The notes beneath the pieces are model-generated. The model was not told the origin of the DNA and did not search any database. It saw only the letters and a program-made list of their open reading frames with translations. Shown here in pieces: positions 1 to 9,180 of a stretch of DNA of 64,000 nt. Source of the DNA: Candidatus Methylopumilus universalis (GTDB lineage Bacteria > Pseudomonadota > Gammaproteobacteria > Burkholderiales > Methylophilaceae); NCBI GenBank assembly GCA_945883335.1, contig CAMCXI010000001.1, positions 62,001-126,000 on the forward strand, in the 5' to 3' direction. Position 1 is the stretch's first letter. Every line of letters starts with the position of its first letter. Position numbers and translations under genes: made by a program.

Positions 1-1
1 A

Positions 2-652
2 GGCGCAGAGATTGGCGTGGCATCGACCAAAGCATTTACAACCCAACTGGTTGCACTTTTCACACTGGCAGCAACACTCGCAAAACAACGTGGGTTGCTG
101 CCCAAACCCCAAGAGCAACAATACCTCAATGCACTTCGTCAGCTCGCGGGCAGCGTTCAACACGCACTCAATTTAGAGCCACAAATTCGAGAGTGGGCAA
201 AAGCATTTGCGAATAAACACCATGCATTATTCTTGGGCCGAGGCATCCATTATCCGATTGCGCTAGAAGGCGCATTGAAGCTCAAGGAGATTAGTTACAT
301 TCATGCAGAGGCTTACCCTGCAGGAGAGCTAAAACATGGCCCATTGGCGCTTGTAGATAGTGACATGCCTATCGTTGTGATCGCACCGAATGACGCCTTG
401 CTCGAAAAGGTGAAATCCAATATGCAAGAAGTGGCAGCACGCGGTGGTCAGCTTTTTGTGTTTGCTGATGCTGACAGCCACTTCGCTGAAAGTGAAGGTG
501 TCCACGTGATCCGAACACCACGCCATGTGGGTGTGCTCTCTCCAATCTTACACACAATCCCTGTTCAAATGCTGGCATATCATGCAGCCTTGCTCAAGGG
601 AACAGACGTCGACAAACCGCGTAACCTCGCTAAATCTGTGACCGTCGAGTAG
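2..652 (+). CDS. glmS: Glucosamine--fructose-6-phosphate aminotransferase (isomerizing), C-terminal part, 5' truncated by window edge
   Basis: Open frame from window start; [42 protein letters not shown] and C-terminal [13 protein letters not shown] are typical GlmS motifs. Confidence 0.97.
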   Translation, partial: GAEIGVASTKAFTTQLVALFTLAATLAKQRGLLPKPQEQQYLNALRQLAGSVQHALNLEPQIREWAKAFANKHHALFLGRGIHYPIALEGALKLKEISYIHAEAYPAGELKHGPLALVDSDMPIVVIAPNDALLEKVKSNMQEVAARGGQLFVFADADSHFAESEGVHVIRTPRHVGVLSPILHTIPVQMLAYHAALLKGTDVDKPRNLAKSVTVE

Positions 653-660
653 TTTCGTTA

Positions 661-939
661 GGACCCGCTCCGCAGAAACTCCCCAGAAACACCGCAAAGA
701 ACCTCAGAGTTAGCATCGGACCACTGACTCTCGACATTCGTCCCCTGAGTTCCTATCAGCAATACTTAATCAGCACTATTAACACGCTAAGATCCCGCTC
801 ATGGAGTGATCGTCAGATAGCAATGTACTTCAATGAAACGGGTTACCTAACACCAAGAGGACACAGGTTTATTGCTCAGAGTGTTTTCTCGATACGGAAG
901 AAGTATGAGAAGCGGTTAATGAGAATTGGTCAAAAATAG
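661..939 (+). pseudogene. Site-specific recombinase remnant (resolvase-associated 'recombinase' domain-like C-terminal fragment)
   Basis: Frame reads ...LTLDIRPLSSYQQYLISTINTLRSRSWSDRQIAMYFNETGYLTPRGHRFIAQSVFSIRKKYEKRLMRIGQK*; GY.TPRG..F....V.SI.KK pattern; no convincing start codon. Confidence 0.45.
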
Positions 940-1012
940 TTAACTGTTTCGGGTAATGAAATTTAGAATATAACTATATAAAAAAGTTTAACTTTTTCAG
1001 AGGGTATTGAAA

Positions 1013-1507
1013 ATGACTAAAAGTTTAGATTTGGGGTGTGGGTTAAAACCAAAAAACCCGTTTAATGCGTCAGAGTTGTATGGTGTTGATATTAGACAAG
1101 GAAATGATAAGGTTTTAATAGCAGATCTTGCTGTTGAACCAATACCATTCGATGATTGTTATTTTGATTTTTGTTCTGCATTTGATTTCATTGAGCATAT
1201 ACCAAGAGTTATATACGCTCCCAATAGAAAATTTTGTTTTGTTGATTTAATGTCGGAGATTTACAGGGTCCTAAAACCAGGAGGAAGATTTCTATCTTTT
1301 ACTCCTGCATTTCCTGCAGCGGCAGCGTGGAGAGATCCAACCCATGTCAACATTATTACAACTGAAACTTTCCCCTTATATTTTGATACCCAAAAATGTT
1401 TAGCAAAGATGTATGGGTTTAAGGGTGGATTCCAGATAGAAAAACAGAATTGGCATACTAATAAAATTCATCTTATTACTGTTCTTAAAAAACCAGATGA
1501 AAGTTAG
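1013..1507 (+). CDS. SAM-dependent methyltransferase (class I)
   Basis: LDLGCG motif I near the N terminus, FDFIEHI, YRVLKPGGRF. Confidence 0.8.
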   Translation: MTKSLDLGCGLKPKNPFNASELYGVDIRQGNDKVLIADLAVEPIPFDDCYFDFCSAFDFIEHIPRVIYAPNRKFCFVDLMSEIYRVLKPGGRFLSFTPAFPAAAAWRDPTHVNIITTETFPLYFDTQKCLAKMYGFKGGFQIEKQNWHTNKIHLITVLKKPDES

Positions 1508-1771
1508 AATGAGATATTAGGAGTTAAGAAAATAGATTCTTGTTTTAAAACAAAAAGAGTTAACGCGCGTTAATTCTTTTTATTCCAATTAAACATAGCA
1601 TGCGTTTAATGAAAGAGTATTTACCTAAAATAGACAAAAACAACGACTCTAGTTTAGTCGCCAATAATTGATTGTTCGTGGACATAATTAATATTCCTAA
1701 AAAGTTATGGAGTTTTGATTTTAGTTCATAACATACTTTTATTAAAGGCAATTATTTGGAATTAAATAACT

Positions 1772-2614
1772 GTGATCAATGATACAACCATGACGAAAAG
1801 AGAAATCACAATTGTTGATATTCCATCACCTGGCATATTAGGAGGGGTTTATTCTGATTTGATTCTAGCGCTTACTCATTCAATTAACTCTCTAGGGTTT
1901 AAAGTAATTTATGAGCGTCGTTTAATTCGCACAACAAGTCCAGTCATTATTTTTGGTTTATATAGAGAGTTTATAAATAATTCTCCGCAAATCCAATTGC
2001 CACCGAATTATTTCAATTTCAATCTTGCCCCAATTCTTGGTACTAAGACTCCATGGTTTCAAAATTATCTTCAGTGTGTTTCTAAGCATAATCTTATTGA
2101 TTATTCGCATAGCAATATTTCAAATTTAAGTAAACTAAGTACTAACTTAAGACCTGCACATCTTTTTAATTTTGGTTATTTTGATCTAATGCCATTCAAA
2201 GGTTTTGAGCGAGGTGAAAGTTATCTTTTCTTTGGCAAATTAAATGAAGATAGAGCGCAAAGATTGAAATCTTTTCAAAGTGCAGGGTTGCAGTTGAATG
2301 TTCTTCAAAATGTTTGGGGGCATGAAAGAGATATTCAAATTCGAAAAGCAAAAGCAATTATCAATATTGGAAAATATGATCCGAATATACTTGAGGTTTA
2401 CAGAATTTGGCATTCACTTTGTCTAGGAACTCCTGTCTATTCAGACGCAGGAATTGACGAAACTCTAGCAAAAGAATATTCAAAATACATTAACCTTAGT
2501 GTACGCTTAGAGATTGATAGTTTTTTGATTCCTCCTGTGTCACCTAGTTTGTATAAAAAAGAAACGACTTTTATGGAAAGTGTAAATGCTTTGTTGGATT
2601 TTATAAATCAATAA
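1772..2614 (+). CDS. Putative glycosyltransferase-like / polysaccharide biosynthesis protein
   Basis: 280 aa ORF in AT-rich accessory region; C-terminal ...LCLGTPVYSDAGIDETL resembles a glycosyltransferase C-terminal lobe; family not certain. Confidence 0.4.
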   Translation: MINDTTMTKREITIVDIPSPGILGGVYSDLILALTHSINSLGFKVIYERRLIRTTSPVIIFGLYREFINNSPQIQLPPNYFNFNLAPILGTKTPWFQNYLQCVSKHNLIDYSHSNISNLSKLSTNLRPAHLFNFGYFDLMPFKGFERGESYLFFGKLNEDRAQRLKSFQSAGLQLNVLQNVWGHERDIQIRKAKAIINIGKYDPNILEVYRIWHSLCLGTPVYSDAGIDETLAKEYSKYINLSVRLEIDSFLIPPVSPSLYKKETTFMESVNALLDFINQ

Positions 2615-2668
2615 AATTGACTTCGGCAAAAAATTTTAGATATGGTTAATCAGAATACAACCGATCAG

Positions 2669-2859
2669 TTTAATTTCTAAGAATTCAAAAACGTCTGCAC
2701 AACATTGATATGTCTTGTTCGGACATCATTGAGCGGTTAGTTAGTCTTTGCATCATCTTTCCACGAACTGACCAACTAGTTTGGGATGCCATCAAGGGAG
2801 TTCTCCAGCAGATCAACGATAAACCCCCGCAATCCAGTTCCTCAATCCAAGCAGATTGA
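2669..2859 (+). pseudogene. Coding-like remnant ending at IS left end
   Basis: Frame reads RIQKRLHNIDMSCSDIIERLVSLCIIFPRTDQLVWDAIKGVLQQINDKPPQSSSSIQAD then stop formed by the TGA at the IS left terminus. Confidence 0.3.
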
Positions 2860-2897
2860 ATCGCCACTAATTTAGTAGACGCCTTTGAGCCATAATA

Positions 2898-3200
2898 ATG
2901 GCAAACAAAGAAAGGCATAAAATGAGTGGCAAACGTTATCCCGAAGAATTTAAATTAGCAGCGGTGCGTCAAGTGATTGAAGGTGGCTACGCCGTGACTG
3001 ATGTGGCAAGTCGCTTGGATGTCACAAAAGACAGTCTGTACGCTTGGGTCAAGCGATATGGTCCTGACTCAGCTGTTCACCAAGCTAAAACAGCTGAGCA
3101 GGCTGAACTTAACCAACTCCGTAAAGAGCTCAAGCGTGTCACAGAAGAACGTGACCTGTTAAAAAAAGCCGCGGCATACTTCGCGAAACAGTCCGAGTAA
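2898..3200 (+). CDS. IS3-family transposase OrfA (helix-turn-helix)
   Basis: KRYPEEFKLAAVRQVIEGGYAVTDVASRLDVTKDSLYAWVKRY... LRKELKRVTEERDLLKKAAAYFAK. Confidence 0.93.
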   Translation: MANKERHKMSGKRYPEEFKLAAVRQVIEGGYAVTDVASRLDVTKDSLYAWVKRYGPDSAVHQAKTAEQAELNQLRKELKRVTEERDLLKKAAAYFAKQSE

Positions 3201-3256
3201 GGTATGCCTTCATTCAGGAGCATCTGGACTGCTGGCCAACTAGATGGTTATGCCAA

Positions 3257-4078
3257 ATGTTAGAAGTTCATCCCAGTGGCTTTTATCCATGGTTAAAACA
3301 ACCGCATTCATCACGCTATCAAAGCAACCAACGCCAAACTGGTTTGATTAAGCAATGCTGGCTTGAGTCGGGCGGCGTATATGGCTACCGCAAGATTCAT
3401 AGCGATATGCGGGCATTAGGTGAGGTCATTGGTATTAATCGTGTGTATCGTCTCATGCATGCGAGCGGACTAAAGGCGCAGGTGGGTTATCGTAAACCAC
3501 GTCACTACAGTGGCAAGCCCTATCTAACAAGCCCCAATACATTAAACAGGCAGTTCAATCCAACTTACCCTGATCAATCATGGGTGACTGATATTACGTA
3601 TATCCGCACTCATGAGGGTTGGCTGTATTTGGCGGTGGTCATGGATTTGTTCTCACGTCGCATTGTGGGATGGTCAATGCAATCACGGATTACCAAGGAG
3701 TTAGTCTTAGATGCTTTGCTGATGGCAGTCTGGCGCAGAAAACCTAAAACTACAGTCTTGGTGCATTCTGATCAGGGTAGCCAATATACCAGCGAGGACT
3801 GGGAAGTATTTTTAAAGGCGCACAATTTGGAATCAAGCATGAGTCGTCGTGGCAATTGCCATGACAATGCAGTGGCTGAAAGCTTCTTTCAACTATTAAA
3901 ACGAGAAAGGATTAAACGAAAAATATATAACAGCAGAGATGAAGCAAGACAGGATATTTTTGACTACGTTGAGATATTTTATAACTCGAAGCGTCGTCAC
4001 AATTCCAATAATTTACTATCTCCGATAGACTATGAAAATCAATTCAGAAAAACGGCTGAGTGGTGTCTACAAAGTTAG
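3257..4078 (+). CDS. IS3-family transposase OrfB (DDE integrase core); probably made as OrfAB fusion by -1 frameshift
   Basis: GVYGYRKIHSDMR, WVTDITYIRTHEGWLYLAVVMDLFSRRIVGW, HSDQGSQYTS, GNCHDNAVAESFF; open in this frame back to A-AAA-AAA-G at 3161-3168. Confidence 0.95.
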   Translation: MLEVHPSGFYPWLKQPHSSRYQSNQRQTGLIKQCWLESGGVYGYRKIHSDMRALGEVIGINRVYRLMHASGLKAQVGYRKPRHYSGKPYLTSPNTLNRQFNPTYPDQSWVTDITYIRTHEGWLYLAVVMDLFSRRIVGWSMQSRITKELVLDALLMAVWRRKPKTTVLVHSDQGSQYTSEDWEVFLKAHNLESSMSRRGNCHDNAVAESFFQLLKRERIKRKIYNSRDEARQDIFDYVEIFYNSKRRHNSNNLLSPIDYENQFRKTAEWCLQS

Positions 4079-4115
4079 TGGCGATTCAGACGGGGAAGTC
4101 CAATTAATGCTTACA

Positions 4116-5171
4116 CTATCTCATAGAGGTTAGACTATCAAAAATAGTTTTTGCTGAAGAACCAATGTTGTATATGAATAACTCTCGAATTTTTTCGCTC
4201 ATTTTCTTATTAATTTGCGTAGGGTCTTCAACGTATTTTATGGTTTCCAGTAGTTTTTCTGTATTTTCAAATTCATAGGTAGCGGAAGATATAATTTTGG
4301 AAATGGTTTTATCAAAATAAACACCACCAATAGATCTTATTAGCGGTATTTTGAACAATGATGCCTCTGCCAATAATGAACTATTATCGCCAATAAAAAT
4401 ATCAGAAAGAAATGCTAATTCGGCAGACTTTGGTTCGTCTAGAAAAACCTTCACTTGATTGCTCTGTTTTGCTTTTAAGGAGTTAACTAACCAGTGAGCA
4501 TCAAAATGAGGTGTTTTTACAGGTCGATCAACTAGAAACTCACTTTTTGGATTTGTTAATAACTTCGGGTGACAAGTGCAGATAATTTGATGATTTGGAA
4601 AATTCCAAATTAGAGCATCTAATAGTCCGGTGCCAAATCTTCTTAAATTGCCTATTGATGTCCAATGAGAACTTAGTAGGATTGTTCTTTTATCTTCTAA
4701 TCCCAATAATTTTCTTTTTCTAGTTCTGAGGTCAGGGGTCGAATTAGAAAGATCTATTAAATAATCATTTGCTGGATTTCCCGATGGAATGAATTTATCT
4801 TCATTAAATTTATCTTTAAGATGGTGCTTAATAAAAGGCAACTCTTGTGGCGAAAGTCCAAAATATATATCAGAATGACGTGCCGTATATAACGACCAAG
4901 CGCTGTTGCCAAACATTGACCCATGGTGAACTCCTACAAATCTTCCTTTAAATTTATCTTTTTCGATTGGATTCCCGGATATTACGAACTGCCAACTTAA
5001 CTTCATGGCATCACTCTCGTTAACGAAGTGTTTGGAATAACCCTTCAAGAAGTTCATGCAATAGTTATTTACTAATATCTTACATTCGTATTCATTTTGA
5101 ATAAAAATATCTAAAACAGGTAGTAAGGAACGACGATTGACCTCGTCGCTAATAATAAAAAGAAGACTCAT
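4116..5171 (-). CDS. CDP-glycerol glycerophosphotransferase-like / polysaccharide biosynthesis protein
   Basis: GVHHGSMFG, GNPANDYL, ILLSSHWTSIGNLRRFG..., ELAFLSDIFIGDNSSLLAEASLFKIPLI pattern. Confidence 0.5.
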   Translation of the reverse strand: MSLLFIISDEVNRRSLLPVLDIFIQNEYECKILVNNYCMNFLKGYSKHFVNESDAMKLSWQFVISGNPIEKDKFKGRFVGVHHGSMFGNSAWSLYTARHSDIYFGLSPQELPFIKHHLKDKFNEDKFIPSGNPANDYLIDLSNSTPDLRTRKRKLLGLEDKRTILLSSHWTSIGNLRRFGTGLLDALIWNFPNHQIICTCHPKLLTNPKSEFLVDRPVKTPHFDAHWLVNSLKAKQSNQVKVFLDEPKSAELAFLSDIFIGDNSSLLAEASLFKIPLIRSIGGVYFDKTISKIISSATYEFENTEKLLETIKYVEDPTQINKKMSEKIRELFIYNIGSSAKTIFDSLTSMR

Positions 5172-5241
5172 TATATTTTATGCAAATATTATTTAAGGCA
5201 AATAGTATATCTTATGTGCAATAAATCTAGTTTGTATCTAA

Positions 5242-6033
5242 TTAATTGTCTGTACTGCTGACCTGCTCCCAATTCGCATGGGCTTTACGTGGTGCGTGCT
5301 TCATCATGAAGTCCCAAAGCCAGGGCGGTAACAAACGCATAAATCTAGCTAGCACACCCATCTGCCATGGGATGACGATGAATCGTTTTTTCTTCGCAAT
5401 TGCACTCGCGAATTTTTTAGCTGCAACCTCGGGCGCCATTAAAAATGGCATGGGGTACTCGTTAATATCTGTCATGGGCGTTTTGATATAGCCGGGTGCA
5501 ATGGTGGTGACATTGATTCCATCAAGACTTAGTTCTATGCGAAGGCTTTCTAGATATGAAATAACGGCGGCCTTGGATGCGCTATAAGCCCCAGCTCCAG
5601 GCAGACCTCTAATACCAGCGACGCTGGCAATCCCAACCAAGCTCCCCTTGCCCGCATGCTTCATGGATGCAATGAATGGCTGGAATGTGTGGACCATGCC
5701 AAGAAGATTAATATCAATCACCCCCTTGAAAGTGTCGATATCCTCTTTATTTTCAGTGAGTGTGCCGGCGCTAACGCCTGCATTTGCGATCACAATATCA
5801 GGTGCACCAAAGCGCGCAATAAAGTCCAGCGCGGCCGCTTCAAGCGCACCTGCATCTCTGACATCAAGGGCGTAGATGATCGTTTCTGTCGTGAGTGAAT
5901 CTTGGAGAGTGTTTAGTCTGTCCTGCCGCCTTGCAGCGCGGCCAATGATGGCGCCCTCTTTGGCATAGTGCTCAGCGAGTGCCTGCCCTATGCCGCTTGA
6001 GGCGCCTGTGATAAAAACTTTAAGTGCTGACAC
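5242..6033 (-). CDS. SDR-family NAD(P)-dependent oxidoreductase
   Basis: TGASSGIG, NAGVSAG, YSASKAAV motifs. Confidence 0.92.
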   Translation of the reverse strand: MSALKVFITGASSGIGQALAEHYAKEGAIIGRAARRQDRLNTLQDSLTTETIIYALDVRDAGALEAAALDFIARFGAPDIVIANAGVSAGTLTENKEDIDTFKGVIDINLLGMVHTFQPFIASMKHAGKGSLVGIASVAGIRGLPGAGAYSASKAAVISYLESLRIELSLDGINVTTIAPGYIKTPMTDINEYPMPFLMAPEVAAKKFASAIAKKKRFIVIPWQMGVLARFMRLLPPWLWDFMMKHAPRKAHANWEQVSSTDN

Positions 6034-6049
6034 GGGTTTGTGTCTTTAC

Positions 6050-6685
6050 TTATTTTTTAGTGGCTTTATCTTTACGGACGTTTTCGATGATGTAGTTCGC
6101 AACGTTTAACACTTCTTGATTGCCACCAGCCATCGTGACAGAAGTGATGTATTTGCCATCAATAATCAAAGATGGAACACCCGTTGCACCAGACGCGCGG
6201 AAGATTTGCGCAGCTTGATTAAGCTTTGTATTGAGAGAGAAAGAGTTAAACTCAGTTTCAACTTTTTTACGATCTAGGCCGCTTTCTTTGGTAATCCAAT
6301 CAATCGTTGCTTTTTCATCATTTGGTAAAAACGCTTTTTGTTTATGTAGTGCATCAAAAAGTTTGCTGTGTAATTTTTCCGACAAGCCCAAAGCTTCCAT
6401 TACGTAAAATGCTTTAGCCATTGGCGCCCAATCAGGGCGAGGCAGGCCTGGCACGCGCTTAAAAGTTACATCTTTAGGTAAGGCTTTCACCCAGGCAGCA
6501 AGTTGTGGTTCCAGAACATAGCAATGTGGACATCCATACCAAAACAATTCAGTGACTTCAATCTTCGCTGGGTTATCTGTAGGCATTACTTGGGTTGTTT
6601 GCGTAAACTCAGTTCCATTTTGTGGCGTACCTGCCATTACTGTTGTAGAAACCAGCAACATGAGTGCGGTCATTAGTTTTTTCAT
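6050..6685 (-). CDS. dsbA: Thiol:disulfide interchange protein DsbA
   Basis: Signal peptide, FWYGCPHC active site, GATGVPSLIIDGKY. Confidence 0.9.
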   Translation of the reverse strand: MKKLMTALMLLVSTTVMAGTPQNGTEFTQTTQVMPTDNPAKIEVTELFWYGCPHCYVLEPQLAAWVKALPKDVTFKRVPGLPRPDWAPMAKAFYVMEALGLSEKLHSKLFDALHKQKAFLPNDEKATIDWITKESGLDRKKVETEFNSFSLNTKLNQAAQIFRASGATGVPSLIIDGKYITSVTMAGGNQEVLNVANYIIENVRKDKATKK

Positions 6686-6796
6686 GTTTTGTATCCTTAG
6701 TCAATAATATTGAAAACTTAATTCAATTGCTTTAATTTAGTGCTTGAATAACGCATTAAGTTTAAATTGGCTGACAAATAATAAGAGGTTGTCGTC

Positions 6797-7372
6797 TTAC
6801 TGCTGAGCACTTGTATTCACTTTAATTAGATCCGGTTTGAAACCATTATCCACTAAATCGCTTCTCGTTTTAGTAAGTTGTGACGGATCTGAGTAGGGTC
6901 CCACACGCACGCGGTGCAATACACCTTTATCGGTGGTGGTAGCGGTTTGAATAATCGCTTCTAAGCCAAGTAAGGCTAATTTTGCTTTTACATTATCAGC
7001 CTCTTGTTCAGTTTTAAATGCACCGACCTGAAGAAAGTAAGTTTCTTTAGCTTGCGTATTATTTTCTAACTGTTTAATTTCCTGCTCGGTCACTTTAGAT
7101 TCGTTGCCTGGCAGAATGTTGTAATACTCAAAACGATCTTTAGTAGGCGCTTCATCTGCTTTAGCATCTTTTTTAATTTCAATTGGATTGCCTGATTCTA
7201 CGATTACCGCAGATTCTGATTTTGCATTAAATGGACTTTCGCCGCCCTTAATGTAAACAGTAAATCCAACCGCCATGGCTACACCAACAAGTAGGCCAAC
7301 AATCAAGCCATTTAAGAATGGGTTAGGCTTATTCTCTGGTTTCGGCGGTGCTGGTTTGTAATCTCTGCTCAT
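6797..7372 (-). CDS. SPOR-domain protein
   Basis: N-terminal TM, C-terminal YFLQVGAFKTEQEADNVKAKLALLG...HRVRVGPYSD. Confidence 0.85.
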   Translation of the reverse strand: MSRDYKPAPPKPENKPNPFLNGLIVGLLVGVAMAVGFTVYIKGGESPFNAKSESAVIVESGNPIEIKKDAKADEAPTKDRFEYYNILPGNESKVTEQEIKQLENNTQAKETYFLQVGAFKTEQEADNVKAKLALLGLEAIIQTATTTDKGVLHRVRVGPYSDPSQLTKTRSDLVDNGFKPDLIKVNTSAQQ

Positions 7373-7410
7373 ATTGATGTCCAGTTAATGACTTAATTTG
7401 AATCTAATCC

Positions 7411-9081
7411 TTACATCTTATTCGGCGCGCTCACACCCAATAATTGTAGGCCATTTCGTAATACTTGCTGTGTTGCACTGATCAGCGCCAAGCGCGCCAA
7501 TTTAGTTGTTTCATCCTCCACCAATATTTTATGCTCATTGTAGAAACTGTGTAAGTCACTCGCTAAGTCTTTTAGATAATTGGCGATGTTGTGAGGCGCT
7601 AAGTCAGCGGCTGAATTCTCAACTACTTCTGGGAACTCGCTCAAGCGTTGCATTAACGCTGCATCATGGGCACTGTAGAGCGGGCTGAGATCGACCTTCG
7701 GAAGGCTGCTAGCATCGCCAGCCCACTGCGCTAACACGCTGCAAATACGCGCATGCGCATATTGGATATAGTAGACAGGGTTGTCATTGGTTTGCGCGCG
7801 CGCTAAATCAATATCAAAAATCAGTTGTGAGTCGGCACGACGTGCGGCTAAGAAGTAGCGCGTTGCATCGCAGCCTACTTCTTCAATCAAGTCGCGGAGC
7901 GTCACATAACTGCCCGCACGTTTAGATAGTTTCACTTCTTCACCACCGCGCATCACCGTCACCATCTGGTGCAAAACGTAATCGGGCCAGCCCTGTGGGA
8001 TGCCAACATTGAGTGCCTGTAATCCTGCACGCACGCGGGTGATCGTGCTGTGGTGGTCGGCGCCTTGCTCGTTAATGACGCGGTCAAACCCACGGTTCCA
8101 CTTGTCCACATGGTAAGCCACGTCAGGGACAAAATAAGTATAGCCTCCATCCGTTTTACGCATCACACGGTCTTTGTCATCTCCAAAGTCCGTGGTCTTT
8201 AACCAAAGTGCATCATCCTGCTCGTAGGTGTGGCCGCTAGCGATTAAGTTTTGTACGGTTTTCTCAACTTTGCCCTGGGTATAAAGGGCTGACTCAAGCG
8301 AGAACACGTCGAATTTAATTTGGAATGCTTTGAGATCTAGATCCTGCTCGTGGCGGAGGTAGGCAACAGAGAAAGCGCGAATGGATTCTGTATCCTCTAC
8401 AACACCAGTGGCGGTCACCGACATGTCATCAGCGATCACGGTTTCTTTGTTGAGGTAGGCCTTTGCAACATCAGCGATATAATCGCCACGGTAACCCGCT
8501 TCAGGCCAATCAATGCTCTCTGGGCTCACGCCCTTGCAACGAAGCTGAACAGAAAGCGTGAGATTATCAATCTGTGCCCCCGCATCGTTGTAGTAAAATT
8601 CACGCGTCACCGCCCAGCCATTCGCATCGAGCAAGCGAGCCAGGCAGTCACCAACTGCCGCGCCGCGGCCATGACCCACGTGGAGTGGGCCCGTTGGGTT
8701 TGCTGAAACAAATTCGACCTGGACCCTACGCTTCTGGCCGATTTGGTTGTGACCGAATTTTTCGCCCTGCGCTGCAATTAAACCGATCACAGCCTGTTTA
8801 GCATTTGCACCAAGGTAGAAGTTAATAAAGCCCGCGCCAGCGATTTCTACTTTTTCAACATAAGCAGAAGGTGGTAATGCTTGGATTAGGCTTTCTGCAA
8901 TTGCACGTGGATTTTGACGAAGTGGTTTCGCAAGCAACATGGCTAAGTTCGTTGAGAAGTCGCCGTGGTCTTTGTTTTTTGGACGCTCAAGCTGGATCGC
9001 TAGATTAGACGCGTCAAAATCCGCATTTTGCGTTAAGCTTTTTGCGGCTTGGGCTAGTAATTCGGTAAAATGTGCTTTCAA
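7411..9081 (-). CDS. argS: Arginyl-tRNA synthetase
   Basis: [40 protein letters not shown], 556 aa. Confidence 0.97.
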   Translation of the reverse strand: MKAHFTELLAQAAKSLTQNADFDASNLAIQLERPKNKDHGDFSTNLAMLLAKPLRQNPRAIAESLIQALPPSAYVEKVEIAGAGFINFYLGANAKQAVIGLIAAQGEKFGHNQIGQKRRVQVEFVSANPTGPLHVGHGRGAAVGDCLARLLDANGWAVTREFYYNDAGAQIDNLTLSVQLRCKGVSPESIDWPEAGYRGDYIADVAKAYLNKETVIADDMSVTATGVVEDTESIRAFSVAYLRHEQDLDLKAFQIKFDVFSLESALYTQGKVEKTVQNLIASGHTYEQDDALWLKTTDFGDDKDRVMRKTDGGYTYFVPDVAYHVDKWNRGFDRVINEQGADHHSTITRVRAGLQALNVGIPQGWPDYVLHQMVTVMRGGEEVKLSKRAGSYVTLRDLIEEVGCDATRYFLAARRADSQLIFDIDLARAQTNDNPVYYIQYAHARICSVLAQWAGDASSLPKVDLSPLYSAHDAALMQRLSEFPEVVENSAADLAPHNIANYLKDLASDLHSFYNEHKILVEDETTKLARLALISATQQVLRNGLQLLGVSAPNKM

Positions 9082-9180
9082 GGCAGAATATCTAAGAGGT
9101 ATAAAAGATGTATTTTAACTCATTGAGTGCTTGCACTCATCCCCTATTCAATTTTATCTAGCGTTTACCTAGCGTTAATG

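Larger units (their letters stand above)
2857..4088 (+). mobile_element. IS3-family insertion sequence (complete)
   Basis: 24-bp terminal inverted repeats tgaatcgccactaatttagtagac (2857-2880) and the reverse complement of gtctacaaagttagtggcgattca (4065-4088), 2 mismatches, TG...CA ends, OrfA/OrfB inside. Confidence 0.92.

Noticed and set aside
1560-1751. 63-aa - strand ORF in the gap between methyltransferase and glycosyltransferase-like genes
   Set aside because: AT-rich low-information ORF without RBS or recognisable motif
653-5171. Tn7-like transposon downstream of glmS
   Set aside because: No tnsABCDE genes or recognisable Tn7 end repeats in the window
5246-5898. + strand ORFs antisense to the SDR gene
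   Set aside because: Shadow ORFs of a well-supported CDS; no family features
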